From Sphingomonas sp. Leaf34 (GTDB lineage Bacteria > Pseudomonadota > Alphaproteobacteria > Sphingomonadales > Sphingomonadaceae), in NCBI RefSeq assembly GCF_001421805.1, contig NZ_LMLC01000002.1, positions 62,001-126,000 of the forward strand: a stretch of 64,000 nucleotides of DNA, written 5' to 3'. This document shows, one piece after another, positions 16,331 to 25,510 of the stretch. A program made the translations under genes and the position numbers. A model generated the notes under the pieces. The model did not search any database. It was given only the letters and a program-made list of their open reading frames with translations, and was not told the DNA's origin. Each line of letters starts with the position of its first letter. Position 1 is the first letter of the stretch.

Positions 16331-17677
16331 ATGCGCTGGCCGTCGACAGCCGCGCTGCGCGGCGCCCTCTGGATCACGCTGATTGCGCTGATCGCGACCG
16401 GGATCGCCCTGAGCGTGCAATATGTCCAGACGGTACGTCTGCTCGACGCGCGCGCACAGGCGGCGGTCGACGACGAGACGGCAGGGCTTATCGAGCGCTA
16501 TCAAAGCGAGGGGCCATTTGCCGTGGCACAGGCTGTGTCGCGTGCGGTCGGGCGCCCGCGCGTTACGGACTTCATCTATCTCATGACCGACGGTTCGGGA
16601 CAGCCGGTCGCGGGAAACCTGGCAAAATGGCCCGGCGAGATCGACCGTACCGGGTATCGTACGTTCGATACGCAGGTGGGGACGACGCGGGGCACGGTGA
16701 TCGAGCGACAGGTCGCCGCGCGTGCGGTGCTTCTCGGCAACGACTATCGCCTGCTCGTCGGCAGCCTTTCGGACGATCGCCGCCTGCTGCGCGACCGCTA
16801 TATCTCCGCACTGGCCTGGTCGCTGACGGCGACCGGCGTGATCGGCCTGCTCTTCGGCTTCTGGTATAGCCGGCGCGGGCTCGCCTTTCTCGATGCCGCG
16901 AGCACCGCGGGCGATCGTTTTCGGGCCGGGCATCTGGACGAGCGCCTGCCCGTGACGGGGCGCGGTGATGAATATGACCGACTGGCAGCGACGCTGAACC
17001 ACAGTTTCGCGGAGATCGAACGCCTGGTGGATTCGCTGCGAACCGCGACCGATGCGCTTGCTCACGATCTGAAGACGCCGCTGACGCGGATCCGGTCCCG
17101 GCTCGAGCTTGCGGCCCTTGGCGGGGAGCGAAACGATGTGACATCGGATATGCGCGGCGATCTCGATGCGCTGCTCCGGACGATCGACGATACGCTACGA
17201 CTGGCCCGCGCGGAGACGACGATGGCCAGCGAGTTCGTTCCGGTCGATCTGGCGGCGATCGTGATCGAGGCCGTGGAATTGTTCGAACCCCTGGCAGACG
17301 ATCATGGTCTGAAGCTTACGATCGAAACCACGCCGGTGACGGTAGGCGGCGTGCGTTCGCTGTTGGGGCAGATCGTCGCCAATCTGCTCGACAATGCGAT
17401 CAAGTACACGCCGCCCGGCGGCGCGATCCGGGTAACGCTTGCGCGCGGGCTCGATGGGGTCACGCTCGTGGTGGCGGATACGGGACCGGGTATACCCGTC
17501 GACCAGCGCGAGCATGCCATGACGCGGTTCGTCCGGCTCGACACCAGCCGTCATTCCGAAGGCAGCGGCCTTGGTCTCAGCATCGCGCGGGTCGCCGCCC
17601 GCGTTCATGGCGCTTCGCTGACGCTGAGCGACAATGCGCCAGGGCTTCGTGCGGCGGTACACTTCCCGAAAGCGTAA
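16331..17677 (+). CDS. Two-component sensor histidine kinase
   Basis: A 448-residue inner-membrane kinase, partner of the preceding response regulator. The first transmembrane helix covers about residues 11-33 and the second about residues 157-177 (TGVIGLLFGFWYSRRG), enclosing a periplasmic sensor of about 120 residues. A HAMP domain follows, with ERLPVTGRGDEYDRLAATLN. The phosphoacceptor is His245 in AHDLKTPLTRIRSRLE, and the ATPase domain shows DNAIKYTPPGG, DTGPGIP and GSGLGLSIA. This is the QseC/PhoQ-like arrangement. The signal is unknown; linkage to an HtrA protease suggests envelope damage. Confidence 0.9.
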   Translation: MRWPSTAALRGALWITLIALIATGIALSVQYVQTVRLLDARAQAAVDDETAGLIERYQSEGPFAVAQAVSRAVGRPRVTDFIYLMTDGSGQPVAGNLAKWPGEIDRTGYRTFDTQVGTTRGTVIERQVAARAVLLGNDYRLLVGSLSDDRRLLRDRYISALAWSLTATGVIGLLFGFWYSRRGLAFLDAASTAGDRFRAGHLDERLPVTGRGDEYDRLAATLNHSFAEIERLVDSLRTATDALAHDLKTPLTRIRSRLELAALGGERNDVTSDMRGDLDALLRTIDDTLRLARAETTMASEFVPVDLAAIVIEAVELFEPLADDHGLKLTIETTPVTVGGVRSLLGQIVANLLDNAIKYTPPGGAIRVTLARGLDGVTLVVADTGPGIPVDQREHAMTRFVRLDTSRHSEGSGLGLSIARVAARVHGASLTLSDNAPGLRAAVHFPKA

Positions 17678-17809
17678 GCCTCAGTCCGCCGTGACGCGGC
17701 CAAACATGACAGATTTATGAACTTATTGCGAGCCAGGACCCAAAACATCCGAGCGATGTTAGGGGTTTAAGGTCGGCGTCGGGTCGTCCTCATGATAGGG
17801 GGATGCCAC

Positions 17810-18523
17810 GTGGATCAAACCGCTTTTCTGATTGGCTTCAGCGTGATGTCAGTCGCATCGCTGGCACTATATGCGACGGGCAAGAAGACGCAGCCGTCGG
17901 GTCATCATACGCTCCTGCATGCCAGCGTACCGTTCATCGCGGCAACCGCTTATCTCGCAATGGCCTTCGGGATCGGCACGCTGATCAACGGCGACGGCTC
18001 GGCGACCTATCTGGCACGCTATGTCGACTGGTCGGTGACGACGCCTATATTGTTGTCCGGGCTGGTGCTGCTGGCGTTTCACGAGGACGCAAAGACGGGT
18101 GAAGTCGGCGGATATCTGACATCGGTCATCGTCCTCGATATCCTGATGATCGTCACGGGCCTGATATCGTCGCTGGCCGCCCAGTCGGCGGCGAAATGGA
18201 TCTGGTACGGATGGTCCTGCGTCGCGTTTCTCGGTGTCCTGTATCTGCTCTGGGGGCCATTGCGGTCACAGGCGCTCAGCCGCGGCGCCGCGTTGGGCAC
18301 CGCGTACGCCAAGACCCTCATGTTCCTGACCGTCATCTGGTTCCTCTATCCGATCGTCTTCCTGATCGGGCCGGAAGGTCTGAAGCTGATCACCGATCCC
18401 GCTTCGGTTTGGGCGTTCCTGATCATGGATGTCGTCGCCAAGGTCGTCTACGCGTTCTACGCGGCGGCCAACCTCGACAAGGCGTTGACGCAGCATGCCA
18501 GCGAACGCGGCTACCGGGCATGA
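17810..18523 (+). CDS. Microbial rhodopsin, DTG-motif proton pump type
   Basis: A seven-helix retinal protein of about 237 residues, probably a light-driven outward proton pump in the inner membrane. Helix C carries RYVDWSVTTPILLSG: Asp73 is the Schiff-base counterion, Thr77 matches bacteriorhodopsin Thr89, and Gly84 stands where bacteriorhodopsin has the proton donor Asp96. That makes the motif D-T-G. Helix G holds MDVVAKVVYAFY with Asp207 and retinal lysine Lys211. The GTG at 17810 is preferred because AGGGGG lies 7 bases upstream; an ATG at 17792 would add six residues. Its stop overlaps the start of the retinal-forming dioxygenase gene. Carotenoid genes must lie elsewhere. Confidence 0.93.
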   Translation: MDQTAFLIGFSVMSVASLALYATGKKTQPSGHHTLLHASVPFIAATAYLAMAFGIGTLINGDGSATYLARYVDWSVTTPILLSGLVLLAFHEDAKTGEVGGYLTSVIVLDILMIVTGLISSLAAQSAAKWIWYGWSCVAFLGVLYLLWGPLRSQALSRGAALGTAYAKTLMFLTVIWFLYPIVFLIGPEGLKLITDPASVWAFLIMDVVAKVVYAFYAAANLDKALTQHASERGYRA

Positions 18524-19374
18524 CACGATACGCCCCGGCCCTAGGCTGGGGCTTCCTTTCAGGGGCGGCCCTGATCGTCTCGTTCTGCGCGCTCACCGTA
18601 CAGCTTGCGTTCGCGTCTTTCTGTGTCGGCGTTGTCGGCATGGTGCACGGCGCCAGCGATCTCGAAATCGTCGCGTATCGTCGGCGCCCGGCCTTCCTGG
18701 CACTGTACGTCTCTGCGCTACTGGTCTGTCTCTGGTGGTGGATCGTCGATCCCGCGATCGCACTCCCCGCATTCCTGCTGGCATCCGCAGTCCATTTCGG
18801 CCTCGAGGATGCCCCGGCCAGCCGGTCGTTTGAAAGGATGGCCCGCGGTATAAGCCTCGTGGCCACGCCTGCGGTGCTGCATGTGACAAGCCTCTCCCGC
18901 ATTCTCGGCTTTGCCGGCGTTCCAGAATCCAGTTTGCCGACTATGGTCGGCAGTTTGGCTGTTGCTGGTGGCATAGCCGCCGGATGCCTCGCGATCATCG
19001 GCGTGGCGCGTCACGATCGACGTCTCCTGGCTGGAACGACGGCACTTCTGGTTCTACCCCCGCTCATCGGGTTTTCGGTCGGGTTCCTGGTGCTGCACGC
19101 GGTGCCACAGACGGAAGAGCGTCGTGACCGCCTGCAATGCGTCACTATCACCGCGTATCTCCGTGCCATCGCGCCAGTCCTGATTGCGGCCGTGATGCTG
19201 GTGGGGATCGTGGGCGGTCTGCTGCTGCGATGGGACCCCTCCGGTGTCCGTTCGCTGTTTGCCGGCATCGCGGCACTGGCGATGCCGCATCTGCTGGTGA
19301 CGCCGTATTTCGAAGCGGCCGCCCGGCGAGCAGGCATCATGCCCCAGCCTCAAGCATGCCAGAGCTTTCTGTAG
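18520..19374 (+). CDS. blh: Beta-carotene 15,15'-dioxygenase, Brp/Blh family
   Basis: A 284-residue integral membrane iron enzyme that cleaves beta-carotene into two retinal molecules, supplying the chromophore for the adjacent rhodopsin. The conserved histidines are visible in VGMVHGASDLEI (near residue 45), AVHFGLED, FLVLHAVPQTEE and MPHLLVTPYFEAAARR, spread over about seven hydrophobic helices as in the family. The ATG at 18520 overlaps the rhodopsin stop codon (ATGA), so the pair is translationally coupled. Its last 25 bases overlap the 3' end of the convergent DUF2254 gene. Length agrees with Blh proteins (270-300). Confidence 0.92.
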   Translation: MTRYAPALGWGFLSGAALIVSFCALTVQLAFASFCVGVVGMVHGASDLEIVAYRRRPAFLALYVSALLVCLWWWIVDPAIALPAFLLASAVHFGLEDAPASRSFERMARGISLVATPAVLHVTSLSRILGFAGVPESSLPTMVGSLAVAGGIAAGCLAIIGVARHDRRLLAGTTALLVLPPLIGFSVGFLVLHAVPQTEERRDRLQCVTITAYLRAIAPVLIAAVMLVGIVGGLLLRWDPSGVRSLFAGIAALAMPHLLVTPYFEAAARRAGIMPQPQACQSFL

Positions 19375-20594
19375 GCGGTATCGAATGCCGTCAGGTCGTC
19401 AGGATCGCTGATGGTGGTCGTCACCCGCTTTGCGTGGCGGTGCGCCCAGCGTTCGATCGCGACTTGTGCGTCAGGCAGGTTCGCGTGCAGCGCCGCCAGC
19501 GTGGCGGTCAGTCGGAGCGATACTTCGATCTCCTGAACGCCTTCGCGCAGGATCGGCCCGAACGCGTCGGTCAGCATATCGTCCATCGTCGGTCTGCCAA
19601 TGTGAACCGGATGGGGTTTGCCTTCGTCATCGACACTGACTGCGCCTGGTCGGAGCGTCAGGAACACACGGAGCAAGGCGTTGAGGACCTCGATCCCCGT
19701 ACCCGGATCGTTGGTCGCCGGGGCCAGCGCACGGCTCGCGATCTCGGACAATGCGATCAAGCCCAGTCGCGGGTCCTGATCGAACGAGCGATGTCGCTCG
19801 ATCGTGAAGGTCTTGCCCAGCGCGATAAGCACGGCGTCGTTCGCCTCCCCCTTGACCTGTAGGAGCGTCCGCGCAGGGTGCATCATCGCGCCGGGAAGGG
19901 CGTCGACATAGACCGTCAGGCCGTGGCGCTCGGCAAGGGTGCCGAGCGCGACGACGTCGATATGGGTGATGTAGCCGGTCTGCGGCGCGTTCAGCGCCAC
20001 GGCGTCGGCCGGGATCGCGACAGGAGCCCGCCCGCCCAGATACGGACGCGCGGCGAAATCCTGCATTGCCTCGGTCGCGGCCTCCTCGACGCGGTCGATC
20101 ACGTCGGCCATTCGTCCGAAAGCGGTGATATGCCCGATCCAGCGCAACAACGTGCCGACCACCAGGAGGATGATGAACGCCGTCGCTGCGAACAGGATGA
20201 TCCGGCCGTCATGGCCGTAGGCGCTGGTGTTCAGCCCGACGATACCCACCATCGAGAAGACGAACGCGCCGAGGAAGGTCGAGCGCGCGTTCTGCGAGGT
20301 CGGGTCGCTGACCATCAGCTGGGTCGCGCGCGGTGTCGCGAGTTGCGTCGCCGAGGAATACGCGCTGACCATCGCGGTCAGGGAAAAGGTCGTGACCGCC
20401 AGCATGCTGGAGGCCATGATCTGCAGGATCGTACCGACCGATTGCTGCCCGATATCGGCATCGAACGTGTAGGGTAGATACGGCGTGACGAGCCCGGCGA
20501 CGATCGCCAGCGCGACGCTGAGCAGGCTGATGATCGCCGCGCGGAACCAGATCTGCCGGACGATCCGTCTGAGGATCCATGACCATTGCCTCAT
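19350..20594 (-). CDS. DUF2254 family membrane protein
   Basis: A 414-residue predicted inner-membrane protein. Four hydrophobic helices occupy the N-terminal half (about residues 16-38, 58-84, 105-123 and 130-150), with the family pattern SMLAVTTFSLTAMVSAYSSA, and a soluble C-terminal domain follows, including IALSEIASRALAPATNDPGT near residue 270. The family occurs widely in proteobacteria without an established function. Here it is downstream of the AI-2E-type and YihY-type genes on the same strand, with 31 bases to the former. The 3' end overlaps blh on the opposite strand, which leaves no room for a terminator between them. Confidence 0.85.
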   Translation of the reverse strand: MRQWSWILRRIVRQIWFRAAIISLLSVALAIVAGLVTPYLPYTFDADIGQQSVGTILQIMASSMLAVTTFSLTAMVSAYSSATQLATPRATQLMVSDPTSQNARSTFLGAFVFSMVGIVGLNTSAYGHDGRIILFAATAFIILLVVGTLLRWIGHITAFGRMADVIDRVEEAATEAMQDFAARPYLGGRAPVAIPADAVALNAPQTGYITHIDVVALGTLAERHGLTVYVDALPGAMMHPARTLLQVKGEANDAVLIALGKTFTIERHRSFDQDPRLGLIALSEIASRALAPATNDPGTGIEVLNALLRVFLTLRPGAVSVDDEGKPHPVHIGRPTMDDMLTDAFGPILREGVQEIEVSLRLTATLAALHANLPDAQVAIERWAHRHAKRVTTTISDPDDLTAFDTAYRKLWHA

Positions 20595-20625
20595 GCTGCG
20601 TCCCTCGAGCGGTTGTCCCCACTCA

Positions 20626-21639
20626 TCATGCCGACAACAGCTTGGCGATCCAGCGGCTGCGATCGAACTGGCCGCAGATCATGACGATCGCCGCGGTCAG
20701 CGGCACTGCGATCAGCGCGCCGGCGATACCCCATACCCAGCTCCAGAACGTCATCGCGACGATGATCGCCAGCGGTGACAGCGACAGCTGCTTGCCCTGC
20801 AGGATCGGGTAGACGACGTTGCTGATCGTCATCTGCAGAACCACGAACCCTGCGAATACCAGCAGGGGCATCTGCCACCCGCCGAACTGGATGAACGCGA
20901 AGAGCACGGGCGGGACGATGCCGACGATGTTGCCGATGACGGGGACGAAGTTGAGCAGGAAGTTGAGGATACCCCACACCAGCACGAGCTCGAGCCCCGT
21001 CATCCACGACCATAGGGACGATGCGACGCCGGTCAGGATGCTGGTCGCGAGCGTGGTGCCGAGATAGCGGCGGATCTGGCCGGAAATCTTCTCGCCGACC
21101 TCGAGCATGTCGCGTCGGGCGCCACCCTCGAACATCTCGTACAGCTTGCGCCGCAGCCGGGGCACTTCGGGCAGGCCGAGCATCACGACGATGCCGATGA
21201 AGCCGACATAGGTGACGAAGGCGTAGACGCCGCTAGCCAGCATCTGGACCAGCATCGTGATCCGCTGCCGGTTGATCGTCCCGGCGATCGGCACGCCGCG
21301 CTCCGCCGCCCAGCTGGCGAGGTGGTTGTATCCGCGCTCGAGACCCGTCCATTGCGACGCGACCGCGCCGATCACCTGACCGACCGACAGGTACACTGCC
21401 GCGGCGAATGCGCCCAGGATGACGACCAGCGACAGGAGAGTCAGCGTGTAGGCAATCCAGGAGGGCATGAACCGTGCCAGCCAGCGTTTCAGCGGCCAGA
21501 GCGCGGCGACGATGATCGCGGCAAAGGCGATCGGCATGATGACCGCAAAGCCGATGCGCAGTGCGGCGATCAGCAGGATCGCGGTGATGATGCCGAGCAG
21601 GCGGTTGCGATAGCGGTCCTGCACGGGGATGTCGGTCAT
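20626..21639 (-). CDS. AI-2E family (PerM/TqsA-like) transporter
   Basis: A 337-residue polytopic inner-membrane protein with about eight helices. The family core is visible as LNFLLNFVPVIGNIVGIVPP near residue 220 and NVVYPILQGKQLSLSPLAII near residue 275. Members export small signals such as autoinducer-2 or act as Na+/H+ antiporters; the substrate here is unknown. The ATG at 21639 overlaps the YihY-type gene's stop codon (ATGA), which decides the start over longer frames that run into that gene. The family is secure, the function is not. Confidence 0.87.
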   Translation of the reverse strand: MTDIPVQDRYRNRLLGIITAILLIAALRIGFAVIMPIAFAAIIVAALWPLKRWLARFMPSWIAYTLTLLSLVVILGAFAAAVYLSVGQVIGAVASQWTGLERGYNHLASWAAERGVPIAGTINRQRITMLVQMLASGVYAFVTYVGFIGIVVMLGLPEVPRLRRKLYEMFEGGARRDMLEVGEKISGQIRRYLGTTLATSILTGVASSLWSWMTGLELVLVWGILNFLLNFVPVIGNIVGIVPPVLFAFIQFGGWQMPLLVFAGFVVLQMTISNVVYPILQGKQLSLSPLAIIVAMTFWSWVWGIAGALIAVPLTAAIVMICGQFDRSRWIAKLLSA

Positions 21640-22571
21640 TCGGCACGTTCCTTTATGTGTTCGCCGGCATGGCGCATGGCTTCGGCATTGAGCCGCGCAC
21701 CCAGCAGCAGGGCCCAGGCCGACACCATCAGCCAGAGCATCAGCACCACGACCGCGGACAGCGAGCCATAGGTGTCGTCGAAGCGCGCGAACCGCGCGAC
21801 ATAGGCGCGAAACATCATCGTCGCGGCCAGCCACAAGGCGACGCCGGCGATCGTGCCGGGCAGGGCGCTGCGCCACGGGATCGCCTCCGACGCCGGGGCA
21901 TAGCGATAGAGCATGATCAGGCCGCCGCCGGCGCCGAGCGTCAACGATCCGAACAGCGTGATCGCCGACGCCAGCCGGGCCCCCGGCAGTCCATCGGGAA
22001 CATAGCTCTGCAGGAAGGCGAGGACGGACAGTGAGACAAGCGCGGTGAGCACCAGCGCGGCGCAGCCCAGCACGACGAGCGTCGACACCAGGTGGCGACG
22101 CAGTCCGCTCCGCTCGCGTTCGATCCGATACGCCAGGTTGATGCCGTGAAGCAGCGACCGTCCCGCACGACGCGCACTGAACAGCGCAATGCCAAGCGAC
22201 ACGATCAGCGTGACGATCCCGCCGCGACCGCTGGCAAGCCCGCGGTTCAGGTTCGCGGCCACCAAATGCTGCGCGCTGACCGGCAGGATGGCGACGATCC
22301 TGTCCATATTGTCGGCGACCGCGGCCGGCGGAACCACCATGCCGTAAACGCCTGCAATGACACCGGCGAGCGGGATCATCGCGAGAAAGGCGGCAAACGC
22401 AATCGAACTCGCTGCGATGCCGAAATCGTCACGCAGCGCGCTGCGGACGGTTCGGGCCGATAACACAGCCCACGGCCCGACCAGACCAAGCGCTCGGGTA
22501 GACATCTTGAACCGCAGCAGGCGAACACCGGCACGAAGAGCTTGGCGACCCTTCAAGTCCGTAGCCATCAT
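21636..22571 (-). CDS. YihY/virulence factor BrkB family membrane protein
   Basis: A 311-residue inner-membrane protein with six helices. The family signatures are SSIAFAAFLAMIPLAGVIAG near residue 54, the RAGRSLLHGINLAYRIE stretch near residue 133, and the C-terminal DDTYGSLSAVVVLMLWLMVS near residue 262. The molecular role of the family is unsettled; RNase BN activity once assigned to it is not supported. It is the first of three membrane-protein genes read leftwards and is coupled to the AI-2E-type gene by an ATGA overlap. Confidence 0.87.
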   Translation of the reverse strand: MMATDLKGRQALRAGVRLLRFKMSTRALGLVGPWAVLSARTVRSALRDDFGIAASSIAFAAFLAMIPLAGVIAGVYGMVVPPAAVADNMDRIVAILPVSAQHLVAANLNRGLASGRGGIVTLIVSLGIALFSARRAGRSLLHGINLAYRIERERSGLRRHLVSTLVVLGCAALVLTALVSLSVLAFLQSYVPDGLPGARLASAITLFGSLTLGAGGGLIMLYRYAPASEAIPWRSALPGTIAGVALWLAATMMFRAYVARFARFDDTYGSLSAVVVLMLWLMVSAWALLLGARLNAEAMRHAGEHIKERAE

Positions 22572-22993
22572 GGATCAGTGTTTCCGGTAGATGGGCAAGC
22601 CGTGAAGGATCGGCAGGATAAGTCGGTCACGGTCGGCTCCCCGTTGCTCCGGCATAGCGTTCGAGGTGGGGTATGAATCTGCATTGCGTATCCACCTTAT
22701 CGCAGCTGCCGTCATGTTTAACGTATCGTTCCGGTTGCTGCGTCAGGTCTGCACCACCCTGACGGTCCCATTGGTGGGATCGACCGGATTTATCACAAAA
22801 GACCCGGCATCCCGGTTTGCGACAAGCCATGCGACGTGCGCGACAAGCTCCGCCACGATGGTTGATCTTCTTTACCAGACAAGCAGTTAGCCGTCGTGGC
22901 GGGTTCAGTCACCCCGGCAACTCGACCAGGTGCCCGGTCTCACCGGCGAGGCCGTTGGCGCGACTGCTTCGCTGACCGTCGGCGATCGCCGAT
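22572..22993. other. Gap without a supported gene
   Basis: This 420-base stretch separates the YihY-type gene and the receiver-domain gene. Short open frames (60-75 codons) on both strands lack motifs. It is less GC-rich than the flanks and probably carries the promoter of the YihY-AI-2E-DUF2254 group. Confidence 0.45.
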
Positions 22994-23344
22994 TCAGGCG
23001 GGGGCCAGACTTTGGAACGCCGCGACAAGAGCCTGTTCGTTGATCGGTTTGTCGAGAATCATCATCGATGGGCGACGGACGTGGCATGCCTCGCGCGTGC
23101 CGGTCACGAAGATCACGGGCAGGGGCCCATGCTCCAGGATGATGGCCTCCACCGCGGCGGGGCCGGTACCCGCTGCGAGATTGACGTCGGACATGATGAT
23201 CGAGGGAGGCCGCAATCTGGCGGCATCGATTGCCTCATCTTGCGAGGCAGCCTGATCGAAGGATGTGCCGCCAGCCCGTTCGATCAGCTGGATGATGTGA
23301 TCGGCGATGAGGAAATCATCCTCGATGACGAGCACATGGCACAT
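22994..23344 (-). CDS. Single-domain response regulator
   Basis: A 116-residue receiver domain with no output domain. Acidic residues in VLVIEDDFLIADHIIQ form the phosphorylation pocket, the phosphoacceptor Asp is in IIMSDVNLAAGTGP, and the conserved Lys is in LDKPINEQAL. The ATG at 23344 was chosen over a TTG ten codons upstream because it places the first beta strand directly after the start. It is about 90 bases downstream of the first LOV kinase on the same strand, the usual arrangement for an HWE kinase and its phospho-relay partner. Confidence 0.87.
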   Translation of the reverse strand: MCHVLVIEDDFLIADHIIQLIERAGGTSFDQAASQDEAIDAARLRPPSIIMSDVNLAAGTGPAAVEAIILEHGPLPVIFVTGTREACHVRRPSMMILDKPINEQALVAAFQSLAPA

Positions 23345-23435
23345 ATGACAGATCCCGATAAGCTGACCTCTCAACCGATGTGGTCACGCAATGGGCCCGG
23401 CACCGCATTAATAAAAGTCGGACAAGGTCGAAAGC

Positions 23436-24926
23436 TTAGATCGGCGCTTCGATTGCGAAGCGAACGCCTTCCGGCAGATATTGGATTTCCGCCTTGCCGC
23501 GGATGTGCCGTGACAGGACCCGCTCAATCATTCGCGTGCCGAATCCAATACGTGTCGGCATTGCAACGGTGGGACCATCCTGCTCCGCCCACAAGAAGGT
23601 GAGCCGCCGTTCGGTTGCAGTGCCGTTTAGGTCCCAGCATATGGTCACCTGACCCTCCGGTACCGAGAGCGCACCATATTTGATCGCATTCGTCGCCAGC
23701 TCGTGCAGTGCCATCGACAAGGCCAGCGTCACTTCCGGAGTCAGCCGTATCGTCGGGCCGACAGCGGAAAACCGTCGACCGTTGCTGTCCATGAACGGCG
23801 CCAGCACGCGTTCGACGATCTCACCGATCGCGGCGCCGTCGATCTCGTCCTTGAGCAGCAGTTCGTGCGCAGACGCCAAGCTGGCGATGCGGCCCGACAC
23901 GGCATCCCGCGCTTCATCAAGAGACGCGGCATCGCGGAGCGTCTGACTTACAACGGCGCTGACCGTCGCTAGCGTGTTCTTCACGCGGTGCGTCAGTTCA
24001 TGTGCCAGGACCGACCGTTGTTCCTCGGCGAATTTGCGCGCCGAGACATTGCTCGAAAAGCCTGAAACCGCCAACGGTGTGCCATCCGCGCGGCGCTGCA
24101 GCGCGCCTTGGGAATGGATCCAGCGCTGCTCACCCTCAGGCGTCAATATGCGGTATTCGACGTTATAGCGCGTGCCCTGCTCGATCACCCTCTTCAGCGA
24201 AGATCTGACGAGTTCGCGATCCTCTGGGTGTACGCAAGCCAGCAAGCCTTCCGGCGATAATATCTCTCCGGCCGGCCTTCCAAAATTTGCAAGACAACTT
24301 GGCGAATAGCTGAGCCGCCATTCCGGCAGGTCGATCGTCCAAGTGCCCAATCCACCAGCATCGAGCGCAAGTGCCAGGCGCGCCTCTCGCTCGGCCAAAA
24401 CGACTTCACGCTCCGCAAGCTCGGCGCTCAGCGTGTCGCGATCGCGCTCCAACTGCAAAAGCCCGTGCCGCTCGAGCGTGACATCGAGCTGGGATGCCAC
24501 GAAATAGCGTAGGCTGCCGGTCGCATCATGCACGGGAGCGACCATGAGGCGGTTCCAGAACGGCGTGCCATCACGACGGTGATTGAGCAGGTCGATATCG
24601 ATCGGCTCACGGCGCGCGATCGCATCCTTCATGCGGTGGACGTCAGACTGATCGGTCAACGGCCCTTGCATGAAACGGCAGTTCCGGCCAACGACCTCGG
24701 CCGCCGAGAACCCCGTCAGAGCCTCGAACGCACGATTGACGTAGACCAGCGGGTTATCCGGTAGCGTCGGATCGCTGACGACCATCGGCGTAATGCAGTG
24801 ATCGAACGCCGCGACGAAGGGGTCGTGCTCGTTGAGACGCGACGCAAATGCGTCGACGGCTTCCCGTACGACACCCGAGGCGTCATGCGGTCGAACAGGC
24901 GAATATGGGAGTGGCTGACGGTCCAA
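23436..24926 (-). CDS. LOV-PAS hybrid histidine kinase, HWE family (blue-light sensor)
   Basis: A 496-residue cytoplasmic photoreceptor kinase. A LOV domain spans about residues 38-150: the flavin-adduct cysteine lies in GRNCRFMQG, followed by LLNHRRDGTPFWN and the flavin-contacting Gln in ASQLDVT. The usual sequence is NCRFLQ, so a Met replaces Leu. A coiled coil links to a second PAS domain (about 185-305, WRLSYSPSCLANFGRP). The kinase core has His in HELTHRVKNTLATV and the HWE marks HELATNAIKYGALS and LTFLWAEQDGP. The start seems to be a TTG at 24926 just after an in-frame stop; no ATG or GTG is better placed. It is followed by a single-domain receiver gene. Confidence 0.9.
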   Translation of the reverse strand: MDRQPLPYSPVRPHDASGVVREAVDAFASRLNEHDPFVAAFDHCITPMVVSDPTLPDNPLVYVNRAFEALTGFSAAEVVGRNCRFMQGPLTDQSDVHRMKDAIARREPIDIDLLNHRRDGTPFWNRLMVAPVHDATGSLRYFVASQLDVTLERHGLLQLERDRDTLSAELAEREVVLAEREARLALALDAGGLGTWTIDLPEWRLSYSPSCLANFGRPAGEILSPEGLLACVHPEDRELVRSSLKRVIEQGTRYNVEYRILTPEGEQRWIHSQGALQRRADGTPLAVSGFSSNVSARKFAEEQRSVLAHELTHRVKNTLATVSAVVSQTLRDAASLDEARDAVSGRIASLASAHELLLKDEIDGAAIGEIVERVLAPFMDSNGRRFSAVGPTIRLTPEVTLALSMALHELATNAIKYGALSVPEGQVTICWDLNGTATERRLTFLWAEQDGPTVAMPTRIGFGTRMIERVLSRHIRGKAEIQYLPEGVRFAIEAPI

Positions 24927-25045
24927 AGCAGGAACGCCCTAGCGGTAAGACGTTGGTGGATCAACATAATCGACGTTTCGTAGAACTTGTGTCATCTGTC
25001 GTCCCACCTCGCCAGGCCATACGCGTGCCGTTCGTCAAGCGAAAG

Positions 25046-25510
25046 TCAGGAACCGGTCGGGGACCACTCTGCGGCAAACGCGGGTGCTGCAATGAAGCTC
25101 GCCGGCTGCGGGGATACGGGCGGCGGATCGCAGACGCCCTCTTCGATGTAGCGCATTGCCGACATCAGACCATTTCGGGAGAAGGGCTTGGGTATGACGC
25201 CATGCCCGCCGGCAAAGTCGGCCGGGATCTTGAGGGGGTTTGCGGTGACGAAGACGACTATCGCGTCCGCCCATCGCTTCCGGATCAACGCACAGACATC
25301 CAGGCCGCTGGTGCCTTTCGCAAGCTGTATGTCGACAAAGGCCAGGTCCGGATGGAGATCGCCTGCCAGGTCTTCAACCTCGTAGAGAGACGCCGCCTCG
25401 CCGATGACGCGGTGACCGGCGTCTTCGATCATCGCTTCGATATCCATCGCCAGAAGAGCTTCGTCCTCGACGATCAGCACATTCAAAGGCGGTTGGGCAC
25501 GTGCACTCAT
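25046..25510 (-). CDS. Single-domain response regulator
   Basis: A 154-residue receiver protein. The pocket is VLIVEDEALLAMDIEAMIED, the phosphoacceptor Asp is in LAFVDIQLAKGTSGLD, and the conserved Lys is in VIPKPFSRNGL. A C-terminal tail of about 30 residues is proline- and alanine-rich with no domain. Its ATG overlaps the stop codon of the upstream LOV kinase gene (ATGA at 25507-25510), so it is almost certainly that kinase's direct partner. Receivers of this type often act as phosphate sinks or protein-binding switches rather than DNA binders. Confidence 0.88.
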   Translation of the reverse strand: MSARAQPPLNVLIVEDEALLAMDIEAMIEDAGHRVIGEAASLYEVEDLAGDLHPDLAFVDIQLAKGTSGLDVCALIRKRWADAIVVFVTANPLKIPADFAGGHGVIPKPFSRNGLMSAMRYIEEGVCDPPPVSPQPASFIAAPAFAAEWSPTGS

